A DNA stretch of 64,000 nt from Pardosa pseudoannulata. Its lineage: Eukaryota; Arthropoda; Arachnida; Araneae; Lycosidae. The stretch lies in the NCBI GenBank assembly GCA_032207245.1, contig CM063509.1:1144998-1208997 (forward strand), in the 5' to 3' direction. The notes below the pieces were generated by a model, which was not told where the DNA came from, searched no databases, and saw only the letters and a list, made by a program, of their open reading frames with translations. This document shows, piece by piece, positions 40,301-54,900 of this stretch. Position numbers and translations under genes: made by a program. Within the stretch, counting starts at the first letter, position 1; each line of letters begins with the position of its first letter.

Positions 40301-43300
40301 ATATTTATTATAATTCATTCTGTTTATAAGAGCAGAATCGCGAACGTGTAAATTTTCTGTAGTTGAATTTTGCGAATTTTCCGCTGTTTTCGGAAATATA
40401 CCCAAATAACTCCTCCATTTTCTGTTGAAACATGGAACAATGCATATCACCGTGTAGGTCTTTTAAAGACGAAGAGATTGATACTATATTTATTATAATT
40501 CATTATGTTTATAAGAGCAGAATCGCGAACGTGTAAATTTTCTGTAGATGAATTTTGCGAATTTTCCGCTGTTTTCGGAAATATACCCAAATAACTCCTC
40601 CATTTTCTGTTGAAACATGGAACAATGCATATCACCGTGTAGGTCTCTTAAAGACGAAGAGATTGATACTATATTTATTATAATTTATTCTGTTTATAAA
40701 AGCAGAATCGCGAACGTGTAAATTTTCTGTAGTTGAATTTTGCGAATTTTCCGCTGTTTTCGGAAATATACCCAAATAACTCCTCCATTTTCTGTTGAAA
40801 CATGGAACAATGCATATCACCGTGTAGGTCTTTTAAAGACGAAGAGATTGATACTATATTTATTATAGTTCATTATGTTTATAAGAGCAGAATCGCGAAC
40901 GTGTAAATTTTCTGTAGTTGAATTTTGCGAATTTTCCGCTGTTTTCGGAAATATACCCAAATAACTCCTCAATTTAATGTTGAAACATGGAACAATGCAT
41001 ATCACCGTGTAGGTCTCTTAAAGACGAAGAGATTGATACTATATTTATTATAATTCATTATGTTTATAAGAGCAGAATCGCGAACGTGTAAATTTTCTGT
41101 AGTTGAATTTTGCGAATTTTAAGCTGTTTTTGGAAATATACCCAAATAACACCTCAATTTAATGTTGAAACATGGAACAATGCATATCACCGTGTAGGTC
41201 TTTTAAAGACGAAGAGATTGATACTATATTTATTATAATTCATTCTGTTTATAAGAGCAGAATCGCGAACGTGTAAATTTTCTGTAGTTGAATTTTGCGA
41301 ATTTTCCGCTGTTTTCGGAAATATACCCAAATAACTCCTCCATTTTCTGTTGAAACATGGAACAATGCATATCACCGTGTAGGTCTTTAAAAAACGAAGA
41401 GATTGATACTATATTTATTATAATTCATTATGTTTATAAGAGCAGAATCGCGAACGTGTAAATTTTCTGTAGTTGAATTTTGCGAATTTTCCGCTGTTTT
41501 CGGAAATATACCCAAATAACTCCTCCATTTTCTTTTGAAACATGGATTAATGCATATCACCGTGTAGGTCTCTTAAAGACGAAGAGATTGATACTATATG
41601 TATTATAATTCATTATGTTTATAAGAGCAGAATCGCGAACTTGTAAATTTTCTGTAGTTGAATTTTGCGAATTTTCCGCTGTTTTAGGAAATATACACAA
41701 ATAACTCCTCAATTTAATGTTGAAACATGGAACAATGCATATCACCGTGTAGGTCTCTTAAAGACGAAGAGATTGATACTATATTTATTATAATTCATTC
41801 TGTTTATAAGAGCAGAATCGCGAACGTGTAAATTTTCTGTAGTTGAATTTTGCGAATTTTCCGCTGTTTTCGGAAATATACCCAAATAACTCCTCCATTT
41901 TCTGTTGAAACATGGAACAATGCATATCACCGTGTAGGTCTTTTAAAGACGAAGAGATTGATACTATATTTATTATAATTCATTCTGTTTATAAGAGCAG
42001 AATCGCGAACGTGTAAATTTTCTGTAGTTGAATTTTGCGAATTTTCCGCTGTTTTCGGAAATATACCCAAATAACTCCTCCATTTTCTGTTGAAACATGG
42101 AACAATGCATATCACCGTGTAGGTCTTTTAAAGACGAAGATTTTGATACTATATTTATTATAATTCATTATGTTTATAAGAGCAGAATCGCGAACTTGTA
42201 AATTTTCTGTAGTTGAATTTTGCGAATTTTCCGCTGTTTTCGGAAATATACCCAAATAACTCCTCAATTTAATGTTGAAACATGGAACAATGCATATCAC
42301 CGTGTAGGTCTCTTAAAGACGAAGAGATTGATACTATATTTATTATAATTCATTCTGTTTATAAGAGCAGAATCGCGAAAGTGTAAATTTTCTGTAGTTG
42401 AATTTTGCGAATTTTCCGCTGTTTTTGGAAATATACCCAAATAACACCTCAATTTAATGTTGAAACATGGAACAATGCATATCACCGTGTAGGTCTTTTA
42501 AAGACGAAGAGATTGATACTATATTTATTATAATTCATTCTGTTTATAAGAGCAGAATCGCGAACGTGTAAATTTTCTGTAGTTGAATTTTGCGAATTTT
42601 CCGCTGTTTTCGGAAATATACCCAAATAACTCCTCCATTTTCTGTTGAAACATGGAACAATGCATATCACCGTGTAGGTCTTTTAAAGACGAAGAGATTG
42701 ATACTATATTTATTATAATTTATTCTGTTTATAAAAGCAGAATCGCGAACGTGTAAATTTTCTGTAGTTGAATTTTGCGAATTTTCCGCTGTTTTCGGAA
42801 ATATACCCAAATAACTCCTATATTTTCTGTTGAAACATGGAACAATGCATATCACCGTGTAGGTCTTTAAAAAAAGAAGAGATTGATACTATATTTATTA
42901 TAATTCATTATGTTTATAAGAGCAGAATCGCGAACGTGTAAATTTTCTGTAGTTGATTTTTGCGAATTTTCCGCTGTTTTCGGAAATATACCCAAATAAC
43001 TCCTCCATTTTCTGTTGAAACATGGAACAATGCATATCACCGTGTAGGTCTTTTAAAGACGAAGAGATTGATACTATATTTATTATAATTCATTATGTTT
43101 ATAAGAGCAGAATCGCGAACGTGTAAATTTTCTGTAGTTGAATTTTGCGAATTTTCAGCTGTTTTCGGAAATATACCCAAATAACACCTCAATTTAATGT
43201 TGAAACATGGAACAATGCATATCACCGTGTAGGTCTTTTAAAGACGAAGAGATTGATACTATATTTATTATAATTCATTCTGTTTATAAGAGCAGAATCG

Positions 43301-43594
43301 CGAACGTGTAAATTTTCTGTAGTTGAATTTTGCGAATTTTCCGCTGTTTTCGGAAATATACCCAAATAACTCCTCCATTTTCTGTTGAAACATGGAACAA
43401 TGCATATCACCGTGTAGGTCTTTTAAAGACGAAGAGATTGATACTATATTTATTATAATTTATTATGTTTATAAGTGCAGAATCGCGAACGTGTAAATTT
43501 TCTGTAGTTGAATTTTGCGAATTTTCCGCTGTTTTCGGAAATATACCCAAATAACACCTGAATTTAATGTTGAAACATGGAACAATGCATATCA

Positions 43595-43694
43595 NNNNNN
43601 NNNNNNNNNNNNNNNNNNNNNNNNNNNNNNNNNNNNNNNNNNNNNNNNNNNNNNNNNNNNNNNNNNNNNNNNNNNNNNNNNNNNNNNNNNNNNN
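43595..43694. other. Assembly gap (100 N)
   Basis: Exactly 100 N, the conventional size for a gap of unknown length. It separates satellite A (plus orientation) from satellite B in the reversed orientation, so the true junction is not seen. Confidence 0.99.
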
Positions 43695-46130
43695 TAGACG
43701 CTAAAAGTCAATTTTGAGAAACAAGCGATTTTAAGCGAACTACTCAAGCTCTTGTCATTAGACTTGCTTAAATAGCGTAAAACACGGTTTTAGGCTATAC
43801 TAGAGAGTTTCATTAACGTACTTTAAGTAGTTTCGTTAATATCGTCGAACTTGTATATTTGGCCTGTTTAGATGCTAAAAGTCAATTTTGAGAAACAAGC
43901 GATTTTAAGCGAACTACTCAAGCTCTCGTCATTAGACTTGCTTATATAGCGTAAAACACGGTTTTAGGCTATACTAGAGAGTTTCATTAACGTACTTTAA
44001 GTAGTTTCGTTAATATCGTCGAACTTGTATATTTGGACTGTTTAGATGCTAAAAGTCAATTTTGAGAAACAAGCGATTTTAAGCGAACTACTCAAGCTCT
44101 CGTCATTAGACTTGCTTATATAGCGTAAAACACGGTTTTAGGCTATACTAGAGAGTTTCATTAACGTACTTTAAGTAGTTTCGTTAATATCGTCGAACTT
44201 GTATATTTGGCCTGTTTAGATGCTAAAAGTCAATTTTGAGAAACAAGCGATTTTAAGCGAACTACTCAAGCTCTTGTCATTAGACTTGCTTAAATAGCGG
44301 AAAACACGGTTCTAGGCTATACTAGAGAGTTTTATTAACGTACTTTAAGTAGTTTCGTTAATATCGTCGAACTTGTATATTTGGACTGTTTAGACGCTAA
44401 AAGTCAATTTTGAGAAACAAGCAAATTTAAGCGAACTACTCAAGCTCTCGTCATTAGACTTGCTTAAATAGCGTAAAACACGGTTTTAGGCTATACTAGA
44501 GAGTTTCATTAACGTACTTTAAGTAGTTTCGTTAATATCGTCGAACTTGTATATTTGGCCTGTTTAGATGCTAAAAGTCAATTTTGAGAAACAAGCAAAT
44601 TTAAGCGAACTACTCAAGCTCTTGTCATTAGACTTGCTTAAATAGCGTAAAACACGGTTTTAGGCTATACTGGAGAGTTTCATTAACGTACTTTAAGTAG
44701 TTTCGTTAATATCGTCGAACTTGTATATTTGGCCTGTTTAGATGCTAAAAGTCAATTTTGAGAAACAAGCGATTTTAAGCGAACTACTCAAGCACTCGAC
44801 ATTAGACTTGCTTAAATAGCGTAAAACACGGTTTTAGGCTATACTAGAAAGTTTCATTAACGTACTTTAAGTAGTTTCGTTAATATCGTCGAACTTGTAT
44901 ATTTGGCCTGTTTAGATGCTAAAAGTCAATTTTGAGAAACAAGCGATTTTAAGCGAACTACTCAAGCTCTTGTCATTAGACTTGCTTATATAGCGTAAAA
45001 CACGGTTTTAGGCTATACTAGAGAGTTTCATTAACGTACTTTAAGTAGTTTCGTTAATATCGTCGAACTTGTATATTTGGACTGTTTAGACGCTAAAAGT
45101 CATTTTTGAGAAACAAGCGATTTTAAGCGAACTACTCAAGCTCTCGTCATTAGACTTGCTTAAATAGCGTAAAACACGGTTTTAGGCTATACTAGAGTTT
45201 CATTAACGTACTTTAAGTAGTTTCGTTAATATCGTCGAACTTGTATATTTGGCCTGTTTAGATGCTAAAAGTCAATTTTGAGAAACAAGCGATTTTAAGC
45301 GAACTACTCAAGCTCTCGTCATTAGACTTGCTTATATAGCGTAAAACACGGTTTTAGGCTATACTAGAGACTTTCATTAACGTACTTTAAGTAGTTTTGT
45401 TAATATCGTCGAACTTGTATATTTGGCCTGTTTAGATGCTAAAAGTCAATTTTGAGAAACAAGCGATTTTAAGCGAACTACTCAAGCTCTTGTCATTAGA
45501 CTTGCTTAAATAGCGGAAAACACGGTTCTAGGCTATACTAGAGAGTTTTATTAACGTACTTTAAGTAGTTTCGTTAATATCGTCGAACTTGTATATTTGG
45601 CCTGTTTAGACGCTAAAAGTCAATTTTGAGAAACAAGCGATTTTAAGCGAACTACTCAAGCTCTTGTCATTAGACTTGCTTATATAGCGTAAAACACGGT
45701 TTTAGGCTATACTGGAGAGTTTCATTAACGTACTTTAAGTAGTTTCGTTAATATCGTCGAACTTGTATATTTGGCCTGTTTAGATGCTAAAAGTCAATTT
45801 TGAGAAACAAGCGATTTTAAGCGAACTACTCAAGCTCTTGTCATTAGACTTGCTTAAATAGCGTAAAACACGGTTTTAGGCTATACTAGAGAGTTTCATT
45901 AACGTACTTTAAGTAGTTTCGTTAATATCGTCGAACTTGTATATTTGGACTGTTTAGACGCTAAAAGTCAATTTTGAGAAACAAGCGATTTTAAGCGAAC
46001 TACTCAAGCTCTTGTCATTAGACTTGCTTAAATAGCGTAAAACACGGTTTTAGGCTATACTAGAGAGTTTCATTAACGTACTTTAAGTAGTTTCGTTAAT
46101 ATCGTCGAACTTGTTTATTTGGACTGTTTA

Positions 46131-46245
46131 GACGCTAACAGTCAATTTTGAGAAACAAGCGAAATTAAGCGAACTACTCAAGCTCTCGTCATTAGACTTG
46201 CTTAATAGCGTAAATCACGGTTTTAAGCTATACTAGAAAGTTTCA
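46131..46245 (-). repeat. Rare B2 variant monomer, copy 1
   Basis: Shares five unusual changes with the monomer at 51871: CTAACAG, GCGAAATTAAG, a one-base-shorter CTTAATAGCG, AAATCACGG and TTTTAAGCTATAC. The two lie 5740 bp (33 monomers) apart, so they descend from one duplicated segment. Confidence 0.85.
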
Positions 46246-49200
46246 TTAACGTACTTTAAGTAGTTTCGTTAATATCGTCGAACTTGTATATTTGGCCTGT
46301 TTAGATGCTAAAAGTCAATTTTGAGAAACAAGCGATTTTAAGCGAACTACTCAAGCTCTTGTCATTAGACTTGCTTATATAGCGTAAAACACGGTTTTAG
46401 GCTATACTAGAGAGTTTCATTAACGTACTTTAAGTAGTTTCGTTAATATCGTCGAACTTGTATATTTGGCCTGTTTAGACGCTAAAAGTCAATTTTGAGA
46501 AACAAGCGATTTTAAGCGAACTACTCAAGCTCTTGTCATTAGACTTGCTTATATAGCGTAAAACACGGTTTTAGGCTATACTAGAGAGTTTCATTAACGT
46601 ACTTTAAGTAGTTTCGTTAATATCGTCGAACTTGTATATTTGGCCTGTTTAGACGCTAAAAGTCAATTTTGAGAAACAAGCGATTTTAAGCGAACTACTC
46701 AAGCTCTTGTCATTAGACTTGCTTAAATAGCGTAAAACACGGTTTTAGGCTATACTAGGAAGTTTCATTAACGTACTTTAAGTAGTTTCGTTAATATCGT
46801 CGAACTTGTATATTTGGCCTGTTTAGACGCTAAAAGTCAATTTTGAGAAACAAGCGATTTTAAGCGAACTACTCAAGCTCTTGTCATTAGACTTGCTTAT
46901 ATAGCGTAAAACACGGTTTTAGGCTATACTAGAGAGTTTCATTAACGTACTTTAAGTAGTTTCGTTAATATCGTCGAACTTGTATATTTGGACTGTTTAG
47001 ACGCTAAAAGTCAATTTTGAGAAACAAGCGATTTTAAGCGAACTACTCAAGCTCTTGTCATTAGACTTGCTTAAATAGCGTAAAACACGGTTTTAGGCTA
47101 TACTAGAGAGTTTCATTAACGTACTTTAAGTAGTTTCGTTAATATCGTCGAACTTGTATATTTGGCCTGTTTAGATGCTAAAAGTCAATTTTGAGAAACA
47201 AGCGATTTTAAGCGAACTACTCAAGCTCTTGTCATTAGACTTGCTTAAATAGCGTAAAACACGGTTTTAGGCTATACTAGAGAGTTTCATTAACGTACTT
47301 TAAGTAGTTTCGTTAATATCGTCGAACTTGTATATTTGGACTGTTTAGACGCTAAAAGTCAATTTTGAGAAAAAAGCAAATTTAAGCGAACTACTCAAGC
47401 TCTCGTCATTAGACTTGCTTATATAGCGTAAAACACGGTTTTAGGCTATACTGGAAAGTTTCATTAACGTACTTTAAGTAGTTTCGTTAATATCGTCGAA
47501 CTTGTATATTTGGCCTGTTTAGATGCTAAAAGTCAATTTTGAGAAACAAGCGATTTTAAGCGAACTACTCAAGCTCTTGTCATTAGACTTGCTTAAATAG
47601 CGTAAAACACGGTTTTAGGCTATACTAGAGAGTTTCATTAACGTACTTTAAGTAGTTTCGTTAATATCGTCGAACTTGTATATTTGGCCTGTTTAGACGC
47701 TAAAAGTCAATTTTGAGAAACAAGCGATTTTAAGCGAACTACTCAAGCTCTTGTCATTAGACTTGCTTATATAGCGTAAAACACGGTTTTAGGCTATACT
47801 AGAGAGTTTCATTAACGTACTTTAAGTAGTTTCGTTAATATCGTCGAACTTGTATATTTGGCCTGTTTAGACGCTAAAAGTCAATTTTGAGAAACAAGCG
47901 ATTTTAAGCGAACTACTCAAGCTCTTGTCATTAGACTTGCTTAAATAGCGTAAAACACGGTTTTAGGCTATACTAGAGAGTTTCATTAACGTACTTTAAG
48001 TAGTTTCGTTAATATCGTCGAACTTGTATATTTGGCCTGTTTAGATGCTAAAAGTCAATTTTGAGAAACAAGCGATTTTAAGCGAACTACTCAAGCTCTT
48101 GTCATTAGACTTGCTTAAATAGCGTAAAACACGGTTTTAGGCTATACTAGAGAGTTTCATTAACGTACTTTAAGTAGTTTCGTTAATATCGTCGAACTTG
48201 TATATTTGGCCTGTTTAGATGCTAAAAGTCAATTTTGAGAAACAAGCGATTTTAAGCGAACTACTCAAGCTCTTGTCATTAGACTTGCTTAAATAGCGGA
48301 AAACACGGTTCTAGGCTATACTAGAGAGTTTTATTAACGTACTTTAAGTAGTTTCGTTAATATCGTCGAACTTGTATATTTGGCCTGTTTAGACGCTAAA
48401 AGTCAATTTTGAGAAACAAGCGATTTTAAGCGAACTACTCAAGCTCTTGTCATTAGACTTGCTTAAATAGCGTAAAACACGGTTTTAGGCTATACTAGAG
48501 TGTTTCGTTAACGTACTTTAAGTAGTTTCGTTAATATCGTCGAACTTGTATATTTGGCCTGTTTAGACGCTAAAAGTCAATTTTGAGAAACAAGCAAATT
48601 TAAGCGAACTACTCAAGCTCTCGTCATTAGACTTGCTTATATAGCGTAAAACACGGTTTTAGGCTATACTAGAGAGTTTCATTAACGTACTTTAAGTAGT
48701 TTCGTTAATATCGTCGAACTTGTATATTTTGGCTGTTTAGATGCTAAAAGTCAATTTTGAGAAACAAGCGATTTTAAGCGAACTACTCAAGCTCTTGTCA
48801 TTAGACTTGCTTAAATAGCGTAAAAACACGGTTTTAGGCTATAGAGAGTTTCATTAACGTACTTTAAGTAGTTTCGTTAATATCGTCGAACTTGTATATT
48901 TGGCCTGTTTAGACGCTAAAAGTCAATTTTGAGAAACAAGCAAATTTTAAGCGAACTACTCAAGCTCTCGTCATTAGACTTGCTTAAATAGCGTAAAACA
49001 CGGTTTTAGGCTATACTAGAGAGTTTCATTAACGTACTTTAAGTAGTTTCGTTAATATCGTCGAACTTGTATACTTGGACTGTTTAGACGCTAAAAGTCA
49101 ATTTTGAGAAAGAAGCGATTTTAAGCGAACTACTCAAGCTCTCGTCATTAGGCTTGCTTAAATAGCGTAAAACACGGTTTTAGGCTATACTAAGAAGTTT

Positions 49201-51870
49201 CATTAACGTACTTTAAGTAGTTTCGTTAATATCGTCGAACTTGTATATTTGGACTGTTTAGACGCTAAAAGTCAATTTTGAGAAACAAGCAAATTTAAGC
49301 GAACTACTCAAGCTCTTGTCATTAGACTTGCTTAAATAGCGTAAAACACGGTTTTAGGCTATACTAGAAAGTTTCATTAACGTACTTTAAGTAGTTTCGT
49401 TAATATCGTCGAACTTGTATATTTGGCCTGTTTAGACGCTAAAAGTCAATTTTGAGAAACAAGCGATTTTAAGCGAACTACTCAAGCTCTTGTCATTAGA
49501 CTTGCTTAAATAGCGTAAAACACGGTTTTAGGCTATACTAGAGAGTTTCATTAACGTACTTTAAGTAGTTTCGTTAATATCGTCGAACTTGTATATTTGG
49601 CCTGTTTAGATGCTAAAAGTCAATTTTGAGAAACAAGCGATTTTAAGCGAACTACTCAAGCTCTTGTCATTAGACTTGCTTATATAGCGTAAAACACGGT
49701 TTTAGGCTATACTAGAGAGTTTCATTAACGTACTTTAAGTAGTTTCGTTAATATCGTCGAACTTGTATATTTGGACTGTTTAGACGCTAAAAGTCAATTT
49801 TGAGAAACAAGCAAATTTAAGCGAACTACTCAAGCGCTCGTCATTAGACTTGCTTAAATAGCGTAAAACATGGTTTTAGGCTATACTAGAGAGTTTCATT
49901 AACGTACTTTAAGTAGTTTCGTTAATATCGTCGAACTTGTATATTTGGCCTGTTTAGACGCTAAAAGTCAATTTTGAGAAACAAGCGATTTTAAGCGAAC
50001 TACTCAAGCTCTTGTCATTAGACTTGCTTAAATAGCGTAAAACACGGTTTTAGGCTATACTAGAGAGTTTTATTAACGTACTTTAAGTAGTTTCGTTAAT
50101 ATCGTCGAACTTGTATATTTGGCCTGTTTAGACGCTAAAAGTCAATTTTGAGAAACAAGCGATTTTAAGCGAACTACTCAAGCTCTTGTCATTAGACTTG
50201 CTTAAATAGCGTAAAACACGGTTTTAGGCTATACTAGAGAGTTTCATTAACGTACTTTAAGTAGTTTCGTTAATATCGTCGAACTTGTATATTTGGATTG
50301 TTTAGACGCTAAAAGTCAATTTTGAGAAACAAGCGATTTTAAGCGAACTACTCAAGCTCTTGTCATTAGACTTGCTTAAATAGCGTAAAACACGGTTTTA
50401 GGCTATACTAGAGAGTTTCATTAACGTACTTTAAGTAGTTTCGTTAATATCGTCGAACTTGTATATTTGGCCTGTTTAGATGCTAAAAGTCAATTTTGAG
50501 AAACAAGCGAAATTAAGCGAACTACTCAAGCTCTCGTCATTAGACTTGCTTAAATAGCGTAAAACACGGTTTTAGGCTATACTAGAGAGTTTCATTAACG
50601 TACTTTAAGTAGTTTCGTTAATATCGTCGTACTTGTATATTTGGCCTGTTTAGACGCTAAAAGTCAATTTTGAGAAACAAGCGATTTTAAGCGAACTACT
50701 CAAGCTCTTGTCATTAGACTTGCTTATATAGCGTAAAACACGGTTTTAGGCTATACTGTAGAGTTTCATTAACGTACTTTAAGTAGTTTCGTTAATATCG
50801 TCGAACTTGTATATTTGGACTGTTTAGATGCTAAAAGTCAATTTTGAGAAACAAGCGATTTTAAGCGAACTACTCAAGCTCTTGTCATTAGACTTGCTTA
50901 AATAGCGTAAAACACGGTTTTAGGCTATACTAGAGAGTTTCATTAACGTACTTTAAGTAGTTTCGTTAATATCGTCGAACTTGTATATTTGGCCTGTTTA
51001 GATGCTAAAAGTCAATTTTGAGAAACAAGCAAATTTAAGCGAACTACTCAAGCTCTTGTCATTAGACTTGCTTAAATAGCGGAAAACACGGTTCTAGGCT
51101 ATACTAGAGAGTTTCATTAACGTACTTTAAGTAGTTTCGTTAATATCGTCGAACTTGTATATTTGGCCTGTTTAGACGCTAAAAGTCAATTTTGAGAAAC
51201 AAGCGATTTTAAGCGAACTACTCAAGCTCTTGTCATTAGACTTGCTTAAATAGCGTAAAACACGGTTTTAGGCTATACTAGAGAGTTTCATTAACGTACT
51301 TTAAGTAGTTTCGTTAATATCGTCGAACTTGTATATTTGGCCTGTTTAGACGCTAAAAGTCAATTTTGAGAAACAAGCGATTTTAAGCGAACTACTCAAG
51401 CTCTTGTCATTAGACTTGCTTATATAGCGTAAAACACGGTTTTAGGCTATACTAGAGAGTTTCATTAACGTACTTTAAGTAGTTTCGTTAATATCGTCGA
51501 ACTTGTATATTTGGCCTGTTTAGACGCTAAAAGTCAATTTTGAGAAACAAGCGATTTTAAGCGAACTACTCAAGCTCTCGTCATTAGACTTGCTTATATA
51601 GCGTAAAACACGGTTTTAGGCTATACTAGAGAGTTTCATTAACGTACTTTAAGTAGTTTCGTTAATATCGTCGAACTTGTATATTTGGACTGTTTAGACG
51701 CTAAAAGTCAATTTTGAGAAACAAGCGATTTTAAGCGAACTACTCAAGCTCTTGTCATTAGACTTGCTTAAATAGCGTAAAACACGGTTTTAGGCTATAC
51801 TAGAGAGTTTCATTAACGTACTTTAAGTAGTTTCGTTAATATCGTCGAACTTGTATATTTGGACTGTTTA

Positions 51871-51985
51871 GACGCTAACAGTCAATTTTGAGAAACAAGC
51901 GAAATTAAGCGAACTACTCAAGCTCTCGTCATTAGACTTGCTTAATAGCGTAAATCACGGTTTTAAGCTATACTAGAAAGTTTCA
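51871..51985 (-). repeat. Rare B2 variant monomer, copy 2
   Basis: The partner of 46131-46245. It carries further private changes (CATTAAAGTAC, GTTTATATCG, TTTGTCCTG). Confidence 0.85.
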
Positions 51986-54900
51986 TTAAAGTACTTTAAG
52001 TAGTTTCGTTTATATCGTCGAACTTGTATATTTGTCCTGTTTAGATGCTAAAAGTCAATTTTGAGAAACAAGCAAATTTAAGCGAACTACTCAAGCTCTC
52101 GTCATTAGACTTGCTTATATAGCGTAAAACACGGTTTTAGGCTATACTAGAAAGTTTCATTAACGTACTTTAAGTAGTTTCGTTAATATCGTCGAACTTG
52201 TATATTTGGACTGTTTAGACGCTAAAAGTCAATTTTGAGAAACAAGCGATTTTAAGCGAACTACTCAAGCTCTTGTCATTAGACTTGCTAAAATAGCGTA
52301 AAAACGGGTTTTAGGCTATACTAGAGAGTTTCATTAACGTACTTTAAGTAGTTTCGTTAATATCGTCGAACTTGTATATTTGGACTGTTTAGACGCTAAA
52401 AGTCAATTTTGAGAAACAAGCAAATTTAAGCGAACTACTCAAGCTCTTGTCATTAGACTTGCTTAAATAGCGTAAAACACGGTTTTAGGCTATACTGGAG
52501 AGTTTCATTAACGTACTTTAAGTAGTTTCGTTAATATCGTCGAACTTGTATATTTGGACTGTTTAGACGCTAAAAGTCAATTTTGAGAAACAAGCGATTT
52601 TAAGCGAACTACTCAAGCTCTTGTCATTAGACTTGCTTAAATAGCGTAAAACACGGTTTTAGGCTATACTAGAGTTTCATTAACGTACTTTAAGTAGTTT
52701 CGTTAATATCGTCGAACTTGTATATTTGGCCTGTTTAGACGCTAAAAGTCAATTTTGAGAAACAAGCGATTTTAAGCGAACTACTCAAGCTCTTGTCATT
52801 AGACTTGCTTAAATAGCGTAAAACACGGTTTTAGGCTATACTAGAGAGTTTCATTAACGTACTTTAAGTAGTTTCGTTAATATCGTCGAACTTGTATATT
52901 TGGACTGTTTAGACGCTAAAAGTCAATTTTGAGAAACAAGCGATTTTAAGCGAACTACTCAAGCTCTCGTCATTAGACTTGCTTAAATAGCGTAAAACAC
53001 GGTTTTAGGCTATACTAGTTTCATTAACGTACTTTAAGTAGTTTCGTTAATATCGTCGAACTTGTATATTTGGCCTGTTTAGATGCTAAAAGTCAATTTT
53101 GAGAAACAAGCGATTTTAAGCGAACTACTCAAGCTCTCGTCATTAGACTTGCTTAAATAGCGTAAAACACGGTTTTAGGCTATACTGGAGAGTTTCATTA
53201 ACGTACTTTAAGTAGTTTCGTTAATATCGTCGAACTTGTATATTTGGCCTGTTTAGATGCTAAAAGTCAATTTTGAGAAACAAGCGATTTTAAGCGAACT
53301 ACTCAAGCTCTAGTCATTAGACTTGCTTAAATAGCGTAAAACACGGTTTTAGGCTATACTGGAGAGTTTCATTAACGTACTTTAAGTAGTTTCGTTAATA
53401 TCGTCGAACATGTATATTTGGCCTGTTTAGACGCTAAAAGTCAATTTTGAGAAACAAGCAAATTTAAGCGAACTACTCAAGCTCTTGTCATTAGACTTGC
53501 TTAAATAGCGTAAAACACGGTTTTAGGCTATACTGGAGAGTTTCATTAACGTACTTTAAGTAGTTTCGTTAATATCGTCGAACTTGTATATTTGGCCTGT
53601 TTAGATGCTAAAAGTCAATTTTGAGAAACAAGCGATTTTAAGCGAACTACTCAAGCTCTTGTCATTAGACTTGCTTAAATAGCGTAAAACACGGTTTTAG
53701 GCTATACTGGAGAGTTTCATTAACGTACTTTAAGTAGTTTCGTTAATATCGTCGAACTTGTATATTTGGACTGTTTAGACGCTAAAAGTCAATTTTGAGA
53801 AACAAGCGATTTTAAGCGAACTACTCAAGCTCTTGTCATTAGACTTGCTTATATAGCGTAAAACACGGTTTTAGGCTATACTAGAGAGTTTCATTAACGT
53901 ACTTTAAGTAGTTTCGTTAATATCGTCGAACTTGTATATTTGGACTGTTTAGATGCTAAAAGTCAATTTTGAGAAACAAGCGATTTTAAGCGAACTACTC
54001 AAGCTCGTGTCATTAGACTTGCTTAAATAGCGTAAAACACGGTTTTAGGCTATACTAGAAAGTTTCATTAACGTACTTTAAGTAGTTTCGTTAATATCGT
54101 CGAACTTGTATATTTGGCCTGTTTAGACGCTAAAAGTCAATTTTGAGAAACAAGCGATTTTAAGCGAACTACTCAAGCTCTCGTCATTAGACTTGCTTAT
54201 ATAGCGTAAAACACGGTTTTAGGCTATACTAGGAAGTTTCATTAACGTACTTTAAGTAGTTTCGTTAATATCGTCGAACTTGTATATTTGGCCTGTTTAG
54301 ATGCTAAAAGTCAATTTTGAGAAACAAGCGATTTTAAGCGAACTACTCAAGCTCTTGTCATTAGACTTGCTTAAATAGCGTAAAACACGGTTTTAGGCTA
54401 TACTAGAGAGTTTCATTAACGTACTTTAAGTAGTTTCGTTAATATCGTCGAACTTGTATATTTGGCCTGTTTAGACGCTAAAAGTCAATTTTGAGAAACA
54501 AGCGATTTTAAGCGAACTACTCAAGCTCTCGTCATTAGACTTGCTTAAATAGCGTAAAACATGGTTTTAGGCTATACTGGAGAGTTTCATTAACGTACTT
54601 TAAGTAGTTTCGTTAATATCGTCGAACTTGTATATTTGGACTGTTTAGACGCTAAAAGTCAATTTTGAGAAACAAGCGATTTTAAGCGAACTACTCAAGC
54701 TCTCGTCATTAGACTTGCTTAAATAGCGTAAAACACGGTTTTAGGCTATACTAGAGAGTTTCATTAACGTACTTTAAGTAGTTTCGTTAATATCGTCGAA
54801 CTTGTATATTTGGCCTGTTTAGATGCTAAAAGTCAATTTTGAGAAACAAGCGATTTTAAGCGAACTACTCAAGCTCTTGTCATTAGACTTGCTTAAATAG

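Larger units (their letters stand above)
32888..43594 (+). repeat. Satellite A array A2 (185-bp monomer, about 58 copies)
   Basis: Same monomer and same orientation as A1, but richer in subtype II monomers and in I/II chimeras, especially at 32888-38600. Marker variants include ATAAAAGCAG, TAATTTATTCTG, CATGGATTAATGC, GAGTTTGATACT and GTCTTTAAAAAACG. It is cut off by an N gap in mid-monomer. No gene is seen. Confidence 0.96.

Noticed and set aside
43515..43697. Plus-strand frame running into the N gap
   Set aside because: Half of it is undetermined bases and the rest is satellite A.
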